NCBI GenBank assembly: GCA_027919835.1
Contig: JANVFP010000021.1
Coordinates: forward strand, 310,001 to 374,000
DNA length: 64,000 nucleotides
From: Lentinula raphanica
Taxonomy: Eukaryota > Basidiomycota > Agaricomycetes > Agaricales > Omphalotaceae
Direction of reading: 5' to 3'
Shown here in pieces: positions 23,009 to 35,153 of this stretch (its first letter is position 1; every line of letters starts with the position of its first letter). The notes beneath the pieces are model-generated. The model was not told where the DNA came from. It worked only from the letters and a program-made list of their open reading frames with translations, and did no database searches. The position numbers and the translations under genes were made by a program.

Positions 23009-23215
23009 TGTAAACATTATAGTTTACCACATGACCGTTATGCTTACTAATCAGGCGCCTAGTATATAAGGCGCCCTGGACTTCTTCGGATAACTTACTT
23101 CTTTACTTCGTACTCTTGAGAGCTCTCTTATACTCCATATCCTCGCTTAGCTCAATAAAGCGTTATCTCAACAAGCTCTGGTTCTGTTAGTGTTCGTACC
23201 ATTGGTACGTTTCCA
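23009..23215 (+). repeat. 3' LTR
   Basis: 207 bp, identical to the 5' LTR, followed by the TAAAT target duplication. Confidence 0.97.
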
Positions 23216-23220
23216 TAAAT
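23216..23220. other. Target-site duplication, right copy (TAAAT)
   Basis: Exact repeat of 16806-16810. Confidence 0.9.
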
Positions 23221-24711
23221 CCTACTAGAGCTTACTCCAAGGAAAGGGAATGAGAAATATAACACCTCAATTCGAAACTCACCTGTACAAGAGAAAGACT
23301 GACAGGGGAAAAAGTTACAGTCGGAGATAGGACTAAGAGAGAGGGAAGCGTCGATGGGAAAGCTTGCCTCAATTATACGCATTATCCTTGGTGGAAACTT
23401 TGGGCTCGGCGATAGTATTCGCCCATCGTCCGAGCAGCAATAGTTTGTTACCCAGTTTTATATTCCTCTGGCCCGGGAGGGGTCCTCTGGGATTGAATCT
23501 TCAAGTTGAATTCGAACTATTCCTGAATTGAGGAAAGTTGATTGATTCTGATCCCTGAAGCGAACACAAAAAACTAAGTTGGGCTCTGCTTGGACCCGGC
23601 TTGGACTTCACTGGACGAATTCGGTGTTCGAATTGAGGCCAGCTGAGAGAATCACTGTCACTGGAAGACTCAAGACATACAGAATCAGGGAACTCGGGCT
23701 ATTCCTCATCCTTTCGGACGCAAAGGGTTGAGTCAAATTATTCTTGGGCTCCGAGAAAATTGGGGTAATCTGCGGCTTCGCTTCGCCTAAGGGCCTCAAA
23801 GTTACTTACTCAAAGCTGACTGCCACTGGATAGTTCCGACGCCTCATCGAACACAGGCACTCATCAAGAGCCATCGTTATTCGAGAAAACTAAGAGATCA
23901 TAAATTCGTCCCAAAGGATGGGACTAGTATGTAGAGAACTGCCAGCTGAAATGAGGTGATTCGGACTACGACAGTTCAACTGCCAAAGTACATTCTCGAA
24001 GACCAACCTCAAAAGAAGACCAGCCTCGAAAGAACTCGACTCGAATTCTTACTTTTGAATACTTGTGGAAAATCCATGTACAGTGTTCTGATAGATGGGC
24101 TCATGAATAGAGTATTAGTGCGCAATACATCCTTTTGTATATTCAAACCATCCGAGCCGTGTCGATAAGAAGCTCTTCTCTGCTGCACGCAGCCACGAGT
24201 CAGATATGCTTGGGTATTGATAGAAGGATGAACAACCCAACTCTGTGCACTGAACTAAGCGCTAGGTGGACTAAGTAGTGATTGCTTGGAAACAAACGCT
24301 GCCGCTGGCATAATTGTGAATCTTGAGCTTGAGCTTCGGTGTTTGGACGATGATATTCGTGCTCATCTAGATATATCAGACGATGGGGGGAAACCAGAAT
24401 TAGCAGGATAACTGATTCAAACGACTCACCTATACGCTGTCGGTTCAAATAGAACGAATGGCGCAATTTTGTAGACTAAGGTACTGTGTAGTTCAGTTGT
24501 AAGGCTTGTGCCCTTTTCTTCTCTTACTAGATCCGATACCAAATTGCATTACTTACCATGAATACACGGTGGACAGCGTCCAATGTTGAAGCACACAGGG
24601 CTTTTGTCACAGAAGCAGTCTTGAACGGGTACGATTCATGCCAAAGTAGGACATCATGTAGTATGCGATACTGTAAACGCCACTGAGGGAGACAAAACAA
24701 ACAGAATTGTA
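23221..24711. other. Intergenic region without a recognised gene
   Basis: About 1.5 kb between the retrotransposon and the 3' end of the dienelactone hydrolase gene. Only short open frames occur, none with family-like sequence. Its right end includes the hydrolase 3' UTR. Confidence 0.5.
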
Positions 24712-25873
24712 TCATACGGGGATAGTCTTTTTGAACCACTCAATTGTTTGCTCAAAGGCTCCTTCGTACCCAGCCTTGACCTCTGGATACGCTAAGTTGG
24801 GTCGCGCGGCAAAACCATGTACAGTACCTGACAGAAGATTTGAATGATAGGTCTACCAACCCAGGACCATGAGTGAAAATTACCTTTGTAGTCCTTGAAT
24901 TCGTATTCAACTAAGTTTTCTTTATCTTTCCGCGAAGCCAGAATCTCTTCTGCCTTGCGTCGCATTGCCGGCTTGAAACCCATATCCTCTGAGCAAATTT
25001 GGGTTATACAATGTGTCAGTAACAGGTACCAAAAAGAACACACCTTCTGCGCAAGCCCATGCACTTGGGACCTGTGTCAAAAAACGCGAAGCGTGAATAT
25101 ATTTCTGAGATACAGTGTGTGTGTGACAAAGTGTATGGCGGACCTTCATGGCTTCCACAGCTTCCGGAGTAATACTTCCAGGATGGCAAATCACAACACT
25201 ATTCAATAGATCTGTACTTGCCATAGAGACAGCCAAGGTGCCTCCAAAGCAATACCTGATAAGAGTCCGTCAGTCATCCAATGATCCAAATATCAGCGAT
25301 GATGTCACTTCAATTCAAGTAGAACATACCCGACAGCTCCCAGCTTCTCATATTTCTTCTCCGCCTTGATGTCCTTCACGAACTGAAGGGACAAATTGAT
25401 TTCAGGAAGCTTGTACATCAGTACGACGTTGACAGTCTTACTTTCTCTGCTTTCGGATAAGCTACGGTGGGACGATTTCGTAGCATTGCAGGGAGAGAAG
25501 GCAATGCATTGAAGATAAGAGAGAACCAATGGACCTTTTCCCCCACGCGTTCGGGCACTTTGAGTTTGTCTACCGTGATGGGAGGTTTGCCTGGATGCAT
25601 ATAGATTGAGACCAACTTATATCGTATCACGAAATGGCACAACGCACCGTCAAATAAATCTGGTACCCAACAGTCGCATTCCAATCGTTTGGATATGTTA
25701 TCCGCCATTATCTTGCAATTGACAAGAGGTAGGCCGAATATATCAGTTAGAAGGATGATAGCACGAGATTTGTTTCCTTCTGGACCAGCAGCGAAATACG
25801 CGCCGTTCACCATCGTACCGGTAGGTTCTCCAGGAAGGACAGCTCCTTTCTTGCAGTTATCGCAGCTTGCCAT
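24712..25873 (-). CDS. Dienelactone hydrolase family protein
   Basis: Multi-exon minus-strand gene starting MASCDNCKKGAVLPGEPTG at 25873 and ending in WFKKTIPV with TGA at 24712-24714. The alpha/beta-hydrolase core shows the nucleophile elbow with Cys, Y-C-F-G-G-T (near 25240), in place of the usual GxSxG. ICHPG follows (near 25195), and the His context is HGFAARP (near 24815). The Asp is likely in the exon around 24990-25010. Bacterial members hydrolyse dienelactone in chlorocatechol breakdown; fungal homologues are poorly defined esterases. The N-terminal TMVNGAYFAAGPEG matches fungal members. Length is about 250 residues, normal for the family. Divergent from the amidohydrolase gene. Confidence 0.9.
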
Positions 25874-26463
25874 TATCGTCGAGTGTCAGGGTGAAGGTGC
25901 AAAGAGCACTCAGTACTCAGCAGTCAGTTTATCTACTAATTTTTGATTGAATTGATTCGGAAAACAACCGAGACTCGGTTCAAAAGGAGTTGAAACGATA
26001 CACTGGTTGAGAGCGCCCCGCAGCCAGTAAATTGAAGGATATTCAAATCCATGTTCAGCAAGAACTGGTAGAAGAAAGTGAAAGATCAATTCCAAGAAGG
26101 AAATTCTTGAGTGAAGGCGCATATAGTTGCATACAGAGGGGTTTTTGTTTGACTAATGCTAATTGCCTAATACGATAACTCGCGCTGTCGGCGTTAGCGC
26201 CTGTTTAGCGCTGGGTAATTTCAACTCTTCAGCAACGTTCAACGTAAACTTTCACAAAGGCCAAGCGACGAGCGTTCACTGCGACTTTGTGCAAGACGCT
26301 CCGAAATTGATGAAGGCGACGGAATTGCACTGGATGTACACACGGATCCCTTTCAATCTCCTTTCGTCGCATTGGTGTCACGGAGTGGGAATTTAGCAGC
26401 GCATACTCGATGATCAATCATGATGAAGACTGTGGGGAACTGTTTTATGCCAGGACGATCATA
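25874..26463. promoter_or_regulatory. Divergent intergenic region
   Basis: 590 bp between the divergent starts of the dienelactone hydrolase and amidohydrolase genes; it must hold both promoters. No clear TATA box. An in-frame ATG at 26410 could extend the amidohydrolase N-terminus by 18 residues. Confidence 0.45.
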
Positions 26464-28250
26464 ATGGTAGTCGACTCTTTGCTCATTACCAACGTTCACC
26501 TGGCATACTCCGATAGAACCTTGGAAGACAAGCTGTGGTCGGTCGAATGTCGTCAAGGAAAAGTGACCAACGTATTTCCGTATGGTGAACGAGGACGTTC
26601 GTCCCCCGAGAATGAACTGGATGCCAGATGCGGATTCTTACTCCCTTCGTATGCATGGTCTCACATTTACTTTCGTTGCCGACCACTTATGGAGTCTATT
26701 AGCTTGTGTCATTCCCACATACACCTCGATAAATGCTTCATTCTCGATCGATGCAATTTGATAGCTGGGTACGAGGCCAACCTTTCCGTGTATATGATCC
26801 AGCCGTGAACACCTTTTCAGGGATTTCAGGGAGGCAATGAATGCGACAGCAGTCGCAAAGGCAGGTTTCTCTCTGGATAAAGAAGATCTGTTGAGGCGTG
26901 GTCGGAAGCTCGTTCGTGAAAGCGTGGATTGTGGAGTCACCTCGATGCGCGCCCATGTAGAAGTGGATATCCAAGCTGGGTTCTCAGCCCTGGATGTAGC
27001 ACTTCATCTCAAAGAGGAAGCCCAGTTGGCTTGCTTTTTACAAATTGCAGGTCTGTTTCATGCGATGTATTAATGAACAAACATGATCATTAACGCTGTC
27101 TCAGTCTTTGCCCAAGAACCCTTGTTTTCGAGTGCGGAAGATACAGAACCAGGTCCCAACCTGCAATTACTAGCAGCAGCAGCCCAGCGCGATGGAGTTG
27201 AAGCAATTGGCTCAGCACCCTATGTCGAACCAACGATTGAACAAGCAATAAAGAACATAGCGTTGATCTTCGAGCTTGCGTCTCACAACTCTATAACTTT
27301 GATTGACTTTCACCTCGATTATAACCTGGATCCTAATTCCGAACCTCTAATCTACGAGGTCATCAAACAAGCCAGACTCGTCTGTCCTTCGTGGAAATCG
27401 GAAGACTCGGGACTCTTTGGGCGACGGATTACGATCGGGCATGCTACCCGTTTGCAGTTATTCAAGCCACAGGAATGGCAGCATCTCTGCGACGCGATTG
27501 GAGACCTTCCGATAACTTTCGTAGGTCTCCCAAATTCTGACATGTACATGCAAGGGAGAGCACAGGCGAACGAGCCGCTAGGAGCACCTCGTAGTACGTT
27601 GCGTGTGCCTTACCTTGCCGATAGATATGGTTTGCACGTTGCCATGAGCGTCAACAATGTCGAGAACGCATTCACACCCCAAGGATCTGTAGATCCTCTC
27701 GCTTTGTGCACATTTGGTGCCGCGGTGTTTCAAGCAGCAACAAAGGCAGATACAGAGATTTTAACGGTATCGTCAAAGCAACTTTTCCTCTGCCTGATAA
27801 TGCTTCACACTCGTGTCCTTTGAATTCTTTAGAAATCTGTCACGTTAGTGTCCAAGATTGCAATGGGCCAGACAAATGTACCGCTTCATTTATCTCCCCA
27901 GCCAGGAGATACCGCAGATTTCGTTATTCTTCATGGTATACACACCCTGCGGCAGGCGGTTTTGAATCCTTCTTATGATCGTACGACCATTCGAAATGGT
28001 ATCGTCGTGGCTTGCCGTCGAACAAGGCGCTGGACAGTGATCAAGGAATTCCCTCTCCCGCAGACGTCAGTTACCCCGATCTCCTGGTGGTGGTACATGC
28101 TCTTCCCTATCTATTGGCCTGCCTGTTTAATCAACTGGTTTGTTGGACCACGTAAGTTTAGCTTAGTTTACAAGGCACAACGGTTTTGTTATGTTGGACT
28201 GACCAGATTTATTACATACAGATGTTTCTGTACAGACCGCCGGCAGTTAA
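26464..28250 (+). CDS. Cytosine-deaminase-like amidohydrolase
   Basis: Amidohydrolase-superfamily TIM-barrel protein. It starts MVVDSLLITNVHLAYSD, the short beta-sandwich strand that precedes the barrel. Metal-binding H-x-H appears in CHSHIHLDKCF (26700-26735). Later ligand blocks are RAHVEVD (26950), IDFHLDYN (27300) and IGHATRLQLF (27435). The order and spacing fit the bacterial CodA type, not the small yeast cytosine deaminase. The C-terminal barrel-exit segment is DTADFVILHG. A final intron (about 28152-28221) gives a TAA at 28248-28250; without it the frame closes at 28276. The likely reaction is hydrolytic deamination or ring opening of a nitrogen heterocycle; the substrate cannot be read from sequence. 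The start could be 26410. The last 20-25 residues are hydrophobic and Trp-rich (ISWWWYMLFPIYW), which is unusual and may be a membrane anchor. Confidence 0.83.
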
Positions 28251-28668
28251 CCCGAGAAGGAGTCATGATCAGTTGAGCTCTAATCCACGCACTTGCGCCG
28301 CGTTATTGTCTTTATAACAAAAGTGACATTATTAGAGGCTCTGTTGTTGTAAGATGCAATGCTAGGTATCTCAAATACGAGTGTTCACTTGTTCTGTACA
28401 TACACTGGGAGAAAGAGCGACTAGGTACGATGAGTACGATACTACACACTACTTGTGACAAGAGAGATAAAACAAATACAGTAAATGAGAAAAGAAACAA
28501 CGAGAATGAATGTATAGATGGACGAAGATGCAAAGCGATGCATAGAGAGGAAGAGCGACAAGGAGCGACGATAACAATATCCATAATGAGCAAGTTATCA
28601 AGGAGAGTGAGAGTCGAACGACAAGTCGAGACAGGTAGAATGAGAGACAAAGCTTGGAGTAACTTTTT

Positions 28669-30816
28669 TCAGTGCCTCTTCGGCACCGGAACAGCTAGAA
28701 GGATCCCAATTGCGAACCAGCTAACAAAACACGCAATAATCATCGACCGCATAACGATTTCCCACTGTCCACGAATCACCACCGGACTAAGCACACGAGT
28801 AAGTGGCGAAGCGAACGCAGGGACTGCTTTCACCATCTTGAACTGTCGCTTGAAATTAGTCGCCTTCTGATCGCTTTGCAAAGAGGGATGAGGACGAGGA
28901 AAGTTAGATCGCTCGTATTCAGCCTTCTCTGGGTCATCTGGGATCTTTTCATTTAGGTCAGTCTGTGAGTGTGAGCTGGTCATGACCAGCCATTTGTTGA
29001 TGTTGCATCGGGATTGGATACGACGGATGAGACCCTTCATGGTGAATTCCTTGTCAACGGGTTCCTGATCGGGTTGGATGACCATGATACTGGGGTTGAG
29101 TTGGAGGGAAGATGAACTCTTAGGCGAATCAGAGTGGATCGGATAAGGAGGTTGGTGTGGGTGCCTTTGCGGCGGCGGCGGCGGGTGAGGCCGCGGCTGC
29201 ACTCGAGCTGCCGGAGGAGAGGGAAGAGCATCAAAATCAAAAGCAGAAACGTGTTGACGCTCCTCAACCAGAAGCTTATCCGGACTACCATAGTCATAAT
29301 CGTCATCTTCAAAATGATCGAAAGGATGAATGAAGGCCGCTGTGGCACCAAACGATGCTCGTTCCAACCCATCGTCGTCGTCGTCAAAGGCAGATTTTTG
29401 CTTGATTGCAATGGGAATGATCCCTCCTGGAGATGTCGCGGGGCCTTCGATTGGCTCTGGATCATAATACGCGGGAGATATATGTATCATTCCCTCTGAG
29501 CCCGAAAAAGAGAGATCCGAGGAGGAAGAATTAGGAGACCATCTAGATTGACGTGATGAAGGACGATTGAAGCGGGTATGAGCAGGCGGAGGGGGCGCAA
29601 TGCCCAAGTCTTCTGCAGAATCATTCATCGATGGCACTTGCGCACGAGGAACGGGTATCCCAGTGATCGGGGACGAAATGACCGGCTTTTGGCGGTATGG
29701 CTGAGGTTTGGAAATCGGGGGTCGGCTCAGCTCAAACTTGCGAAGCTGCCTCAGATCGCCAAAGATATAGACACCCAGACAGACACCATGTAAGCTGGCG
29801 AACAGGACGGAGAGCCCGAGCCAGAGACCGGGCAGTGCAGATAGACGTGACCATCTTGATTGCCCCGTTGTGAAATTATAGATGATTGGTAAGAGCGCGC
29901 CGACGAGGCAGAACACGGTACCGCCAATCAGCCCACAGATAACGCGATTGTTGCCAACATTGTTGAACTGAGCGGACACGAAGCGTTGCAAGCTTTCCTT
30001 GAGCATCTTCTGAGCCTCTATGGCGACATGATTGAAAACAGCAGGGTCTGGATGAGGAGATGAATGGGTCGAATGGAATGGGGCAAGCATATCAGATGGA
30101 ACGTTGAGTTCGAAATGTGAATTTGGAGTAAAGAATGTTTGTTTTGCACGAGCGTAGAACATGGCCAATTGTGAAGAGTGTGTTGGCCATTCTAGGCCAT
30201 ATTGACGCGCCTCATCGCGCAAGTGCTTCGAATGTCGATATCGAATAGTGTATTCGCGCAGCCAAAGAATGAAGTAACTACTCGAAAAGTGAGAATTGGA
30301 TGAATCGATCATTTTATGGCGACTTACAGATTTTCTGGAGACAGTTCGACGTAGAGTAGCCATTCCTAGTGAGCAGAAAACAGAACTAGTGTTCATTCAT
30401 CTTCATACAACGAGTTCAAGTTGAGACGAACCTCGAAATCCTTCAAGCCTAACACACGTGATCGTTCGAGTTGGTAAAAATTTGAAGGCAAAAAAACGCG
30501 TTTGAGAACTTACCCAACGGTGGAAGATGTTTTCTGTCCAAGATATCCTCCAACTTCACATCGAACACTGGGGTCACTGCAAAGCTGGTTAGAGCTGATC
30601 TGCGAGATGGCTTAATTTTCAACTCACCACTGCACGACCTTACTTTTCCGACGGCGGGAGGAGGATTACATATCCGGAACTGTACATGTCAGAACAAACT
30701 TATCGTGACGGCTTGAGAGCGAATGTCCTCACCGGAAGGGTTAGCAAGGACTTGAAGGACGGATTGAATGTTCGAGGTTGGGATTGCTGAGGTGGGACTT
30801 CACGCTGAGAGAACAT
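28669..30816 (-). CDS. Rax1-like RGS-domain membrane protein
   Basis: The start ATG is at 30816 with MFSQREVPPQQSQPR. Small 5' exons give TPVFDVKLEDILDRKHLPPL, GLKDFE and EWLLYVELSPENL, then a large last exon YFILWLREYTIRYR onward. LKDFEEWLLYVE is the start of an RGS domain. After it come hydrophobic segments near ICGLIGGTVFCLVGALLPII and LPGLWLGLSVLFASLHGV, a long acidic/Ser/Pro-rich loop of about 240 residues, and a last membrane segment (MIIACFVSWFAIGILLAV) just before the C-terminal PKRH. RGS plus three membrane segments is the layout of fungal Rax1, which marks bud or polarity sites in yeast. Whether it has GAP activity on a G-alpha is not visible. About 640 residues in all. Confidence 0.85.
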
Positions 30817-32807
30817 GGTGGAAAGAAATCACCAAGCACCCGAGGGACGATAATCAGGCGTCCGTAGGTTTAATATGTAAACAGCTCATAATTCAGAAGC
30901 ACCTTGTGTAAAGGATTCCCCCACTGGAAATTCTGTTAATCTGTCAGCTTTCAGCATCAGCAGAATTTGACCCGAATAAAGTGGCGATAATGAGATTCCA
31001 ACGGAATTCTCGCGATGGATGACTGGGAACCTTCTTTCCCCGACTCGGCTTTACATACAGGTTGAGATTCTTTGATTCTTTGTCGAGGAACATACTGGAG
31101 CACATGCATATAATTACGACTGTTCGTGTCAACGTCAGTTTTGAAAAAGGGTAATGCAAGGGAATGCATTGTGATTGTGGCGGAAAAAAGTGGATAGTAG
31201 AATGATCAAGATTCACTGAAAGGATGGGTTTCAGCAGCGAGTCGTTTGGAGGAGTTGACGAAAATGTTAACGGTAGGTTCCTACAGGCTATACCATATCC
31301 AGAAAAGAAACTTCGTTTCGCACTTTGATTGTGAGTGTATATAACCTGAACGTCATGGGCGTAGGTCGGACAAAAGTCACAAAACCTTCAGACCATTAGG
31401 ACCTACCAGGAACTTGCATAAGCAAGTTAAAAGCGACGATCGCTGTCGCCCAAGTATACTCTCAGGGATTCGGGAACCTGATGCACCGAAAGAATATCTT
31501 ATTTCTGGTAATCTTGCGACCAGCCTATGCAGGCCTACTATGCGCGAAGGATGATCCAGATCCTGCCGTGACGCAGGCCAAAGCATGAGCGCTGAGCTCC
31601 GGATGTACATGACATCTAGCGTCCTCTGGTGGGATTGAGAATTGCAGAGTAATACCACCAATGAGTATAACGGTCGCAGTAAAACAGCTGAAATTGTCCA
31701 CCGCATTTGTTATCATTTGACACTGACGAGAACATCAAAGGTGTCAGTGAGTCATATTAGATAAAGGTTAGTGGTGAGAAGCTCGAAGAGCTTGAAAGTT
31801 GAAAGGCGCACAGCATCGCTGTATAGCAAGATCCTCGGATTTTGAAACCTTGTGGTACTTATTTGCAGTTGCTGTACGTTGTGTTTAGTAGTATCTAGAG
31901 ACTGGGACCTGGGTGATGGATGTAGTAGTCGAAAGAGCGAATAAGCGCTCATTAACATTTACCAATTTCAGGTATCCTTACCTTTCGTTGAAAAGTGAAG
32001 ACCCCCCTTCAAAACCCTCTCACTCTAACAGAAATCCACTAGAAGCGTACCAGCTTGTCAGCCACTACGTCCATTTAATGAGCTCATCAAATGACCTACG
32101 TGTTCATACATTCAGCCTGCTAGCAATTAATGTACTGCGACGTTAACCTTAAAACCATTCAAGGACCAAGGTGGATCTGTCATGGTGCAAAGCCATTGCC
32201 CGGAAGGATTAGTCCTCTGAGATGAACGTTACTGTTGCTGTGGCATGTCCTCGGCCTATGCCTTTCGAAATAGAGCCATGATGAGCCAGCCTCCAGGCTT
32301 GCAACCTAGAAGATCTTCGTCTGAAAGCCAGTCAGACTCATAACTCAACCTGGTTTTCCTCCGAACTTCGTCTGCAGCATAAAGCATATAACACCAACTC
32401 TTCTTCGGCCTTCGGACGTTATGACAAACACGACGATGATCCATAGGTCTTGTGAGTAACGATATAGCCCGGAACCATTAACGATCATTCTCCGTAGATT
32501 GTCCACCATTGAGGAACCTGAAAGACTATGTCACTGCATAGTACCAAAGCGGCAGAGGTCAGACCTCGTCAACTTTGACAGCGATCTATGGCCCGCTTTT
32601 ACTGCTACTTTGTCCTCGATTAAAGCAGTACGTCGGCTTGGAAACATACGTAGAGCCTAATACAACGACAGCAGCTGCTGTGTCCTTCATAGCAAGAGAT
32701 CAGCGTACACCAACTGATTCTCAGTCTTGGCCAGGCTTGAACTTGAACTTGAGCGTCAATGTTGCGGTGAAACCACGAATATTGAACGAAGAAGCTACCT
32801 CAAAGAT
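30817..32807. other. Gene-poor intergenic region
   Basis: About 2 kb with only short unconvincing open frames. No inverted-repeat ends or LTR-like structure were noticed. Confidence 0.45.
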
Positions 32808-33015
32808 CTATGCGTGAACGGCTAAAGTGGAGAACGAAGAGTGGTTTCTGCACTGAACGGAAGCCACAACTTCCGACAAAATAGAGTTCGTCGAGACTTA
32901 CCCGTGTATCGTGATGCTTGAATTTGTTTCGGTCAAATAAATCAAGGAAGACGCTGGTTTGACAGCTCAGATATGTTGATGATAAATGTAAATCAGCTTG
33001 CGGCGCCGACATCAT
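32808..33015 (-). CDS. Candidate very small two-exon gene, unrecognised
   Basis: From ATG 33015 (MMSAPQADLHLSS) the frame reads about 38 residues to a strong donor (CGG|gtaagt) near 32905. An acceptor near 32855 leads to a second exon ending with TAG at 32808-32810, giving about 52 residues. Unspliced, the frame closes at 32800 (71 residues). A TATA-like tatataatt lies about 45 bp upstream of the ATG on the minus strand. The sequence matches nothing I know. The promoter and splice signals are the only support. Confidence 0.25.
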
Positions 33016-33157
33016 TGCGGTGAGCAGTCGATTATAGACGAGGAGATATAGCGGAATTATATACTAAGCAACTTGACTTGAAACTGTGGTAGTCAGAATA
33101 GTCAGAATATCAGGACATGACGACGTTGTCGGAAAACCAGGAAAACATACGCTCTTC

Positions 33158-34982
33158 TCAATGCAGTCCCATGACCACTCCTGTATGCAACAGCTCATTC
33201 ACATCTTCATCGTCGACGTCAAGTTCCTCTTCTGAATCAGATGGTTCAAAGAAATCTAGCTCCTCTAGATGTGCCTTCAGCCACTCCTCCTCTTTGTCGT
33301 CTACGTTGTCCAGCTCACTCAAGGACAACTTCACCAACGGAGCGCCGCCTTTTTTGCGCGCCTCCACAAATTTTATCATCGTTGGACCCTCGATACCCGA
33401 CACCATCAAGGTAGTCAAGTGTGGACAGAACACGACCGACTGCGTCGTGCCATTTTCTGAAGGAGTTGATTTGAGCTCCATGAGTCGTTCGAAGAATTCG
33501 ACCTCATCGCCAGCACAGTCCAACCGAATGGACTTCAGATTAACTAACTGTTCTAGCATTGACTGCCGAGCCCTTCTATTCGACGGAAAGCCTCCAAGCT
33601 TGAGGTGATCCAGGCCGGCCAAGATTGATTTCGTTCGTCCAGGGAGCGGTTTGGACAGCAGCAGGGCGAATTCGCTGTAGTCTTCAGAATCGTAATCTAG
33701 GTACAGCTCTGTAACGTTGGGGAGGTGAAGAAGGGGAAGGAGCGCTTCTATGTAAGCAGCTTCGTGGTGACACAGGGTGAGGCTCTTCACAGAAGATACA
33801 TCTATCGGAGTATCTCCCCAATCACTGGCAGAGCCAGAGGGACCGGAAAGACAAAGTGATAGAGTTTCGAGTTCTGGCGAGCCGGTGATGATGCTGGAAA
33901 ATGTCTGGAAGGAAGGACGGACGTCGTTGGCATGATAAGCAAGTTCCAGATCATGAAGATCACTTAGGAGAGTTAGACAGGTGTCCCAATCGATGTGCAC
34001 ACCCCATAAAGCCACAGATTTCAGTTTTGGTGCAACTCCACCGAAGATGGTGAATTTTGTGCTGAGCTCCGGAGGTGAAAAATGTTCGAATTCTTCGCAA
34101 TCCTCGTAGTGGTACAGTTCGAGGACTTCGAGAAGGGGTGCAGACGAGCATTTGGAAAAGCGCTCTAGTATGAGATGTATCGATTCATAATAGTTAGCTT
34201 GAACGCTGAATATCTGCCATCGGTTAACGGCCGGGATGAGGATATCCATGAGATCGGAGATTTGGTCTTTAGTGAGATGCTTGGATTTAGCCGTAGCATC
34301 CTCGTTCTCGGAGTTTGACTGACTTTCTTCTTCTTCGTCGTCCTCATCTTCTTCTTCGTCTGGGCCATGGCAATCGATTTCGATTTGGAGAGGATGACCT
34401 TTTGATCGTTCTAGCCATGATTTCGCCATTGACAGAGATGTTCCTGCGTGGTAGTGTATTGTGGTCCATAGTAGCGGGCTCTCTAATATGTGAGCTTTAG
34501 ATTCTGATGGTAGACGGATGGGAGTAATGCTCACCAATTGCCACCTCCCTAAAATGTCGACATACATGGCTGACGAGCACCTGAAAGGGCAAACGACGTT
34601 CATTCTCTTCTTCATCGCTGGATTCTTCTTCATCGCATTGTCCATCGGCAGCATCTGGTCTCCCTTTCTTGACACCCTTCACCTTTCCGATACCGTTGAA
34701 CGCAGATGCACCGCCTTCGTCTTCATCATCAGAATCCCAGGAGTCGAGAAGATCCAGCTCGTCTTCGTTTGAATCGTTTTCATACTCGGGCTCAGAGTCT
34801 GACAGATCCTCGTCCTCCATTTCCATCTCCATTCCGAGATAGAATATATGAGCAAGCAGCTCATTCGGCAGATCGTTTATCGGACATCCAGAAGTCGGAG
34901 GAACGAAGGGGTTATTTTTGAGCATGTCTTTCGTGACTTGGATGAACGCTTGAGCAGCGCTCATGTTCCCATTCTCGCGCAT
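33158..34982 (-). CDS. F-box/LRR-type protein with acidic insert
   Basis: Two exons. The first (34982 to about 34535) starts MRENGNMSAAQAFIQ and contains the beginning of an F-box, INDLPNELLAHIFYLG. A run of about 75 mostly acidic residues follows, then the rest of the F-box, LPFQVLVSHVCRHFREVAI. After a 50-bp intron the sequence resumes ESPLLWTTIHYH, the usual Agaricomycete F-box continuation. The remainder has leucine-rich repeats (LLEVLELYHYEDC, LKSVALWGVHID, VTELYLDYDS, LKSIRLDCAG) with a second acidic patch. It should be a substrate-binding subunit of an SCF ubiquitin ligase, the F-box binding Skp1 and the LRR the target. Such genes are highly expanded in mushrooms. The insertion inside the F-box is odd. 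Confidence 0.82.
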
Positions 34983-35153
34983 GAGCTTTCGAACTCCGTG
35001 TTTGATATCTTCTTTGAATTCTTTTTCGTGGATATCCGTTCAAGATTAAAAAATTCACACAAACGGCTTGCGTGATCTTTCGTGATGACAAAAATCACGC
35101 GACGCGTGACCGGCCTAGTGTGACTCGGCAGGACTCGGCCCAGCTCGCCGCTC

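Larger units (their letters stand above)
16811..23215 (+). mobile_element. Ty3/gypsy chromovirus LTR retrotransposon, full length, frame-broken
   Basis: A 6.4-kb element with two identical 207-bp LTRs, TG...CA ends, a 5-bp TAAAT target duplication and a polypurine tract before the 3' LTR. Order is Gag, protease, reverse transcriptase, RNase H, integrase and a C-terminal chromodomain, which is the chromovirus arrangement. A tandem duplication at 19273-19504 shifts frame by +2 inside the protease and splits what is otherwise continuous sequence into two open frames. No obvious tRNA primer-binding site follows the 5' LTR. Identical LTRs indicate a recent insertion. It sits between the TCP11 and dienelactone hydrolase genes and interrupts neither. 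Confidence 0.96.

Noticed and set aside
33117..33608. 163-residue Ser-rich plus-strand frame
   Set aside because: It is antisense to the acidic C-terminus of the F-box/LRR gene.
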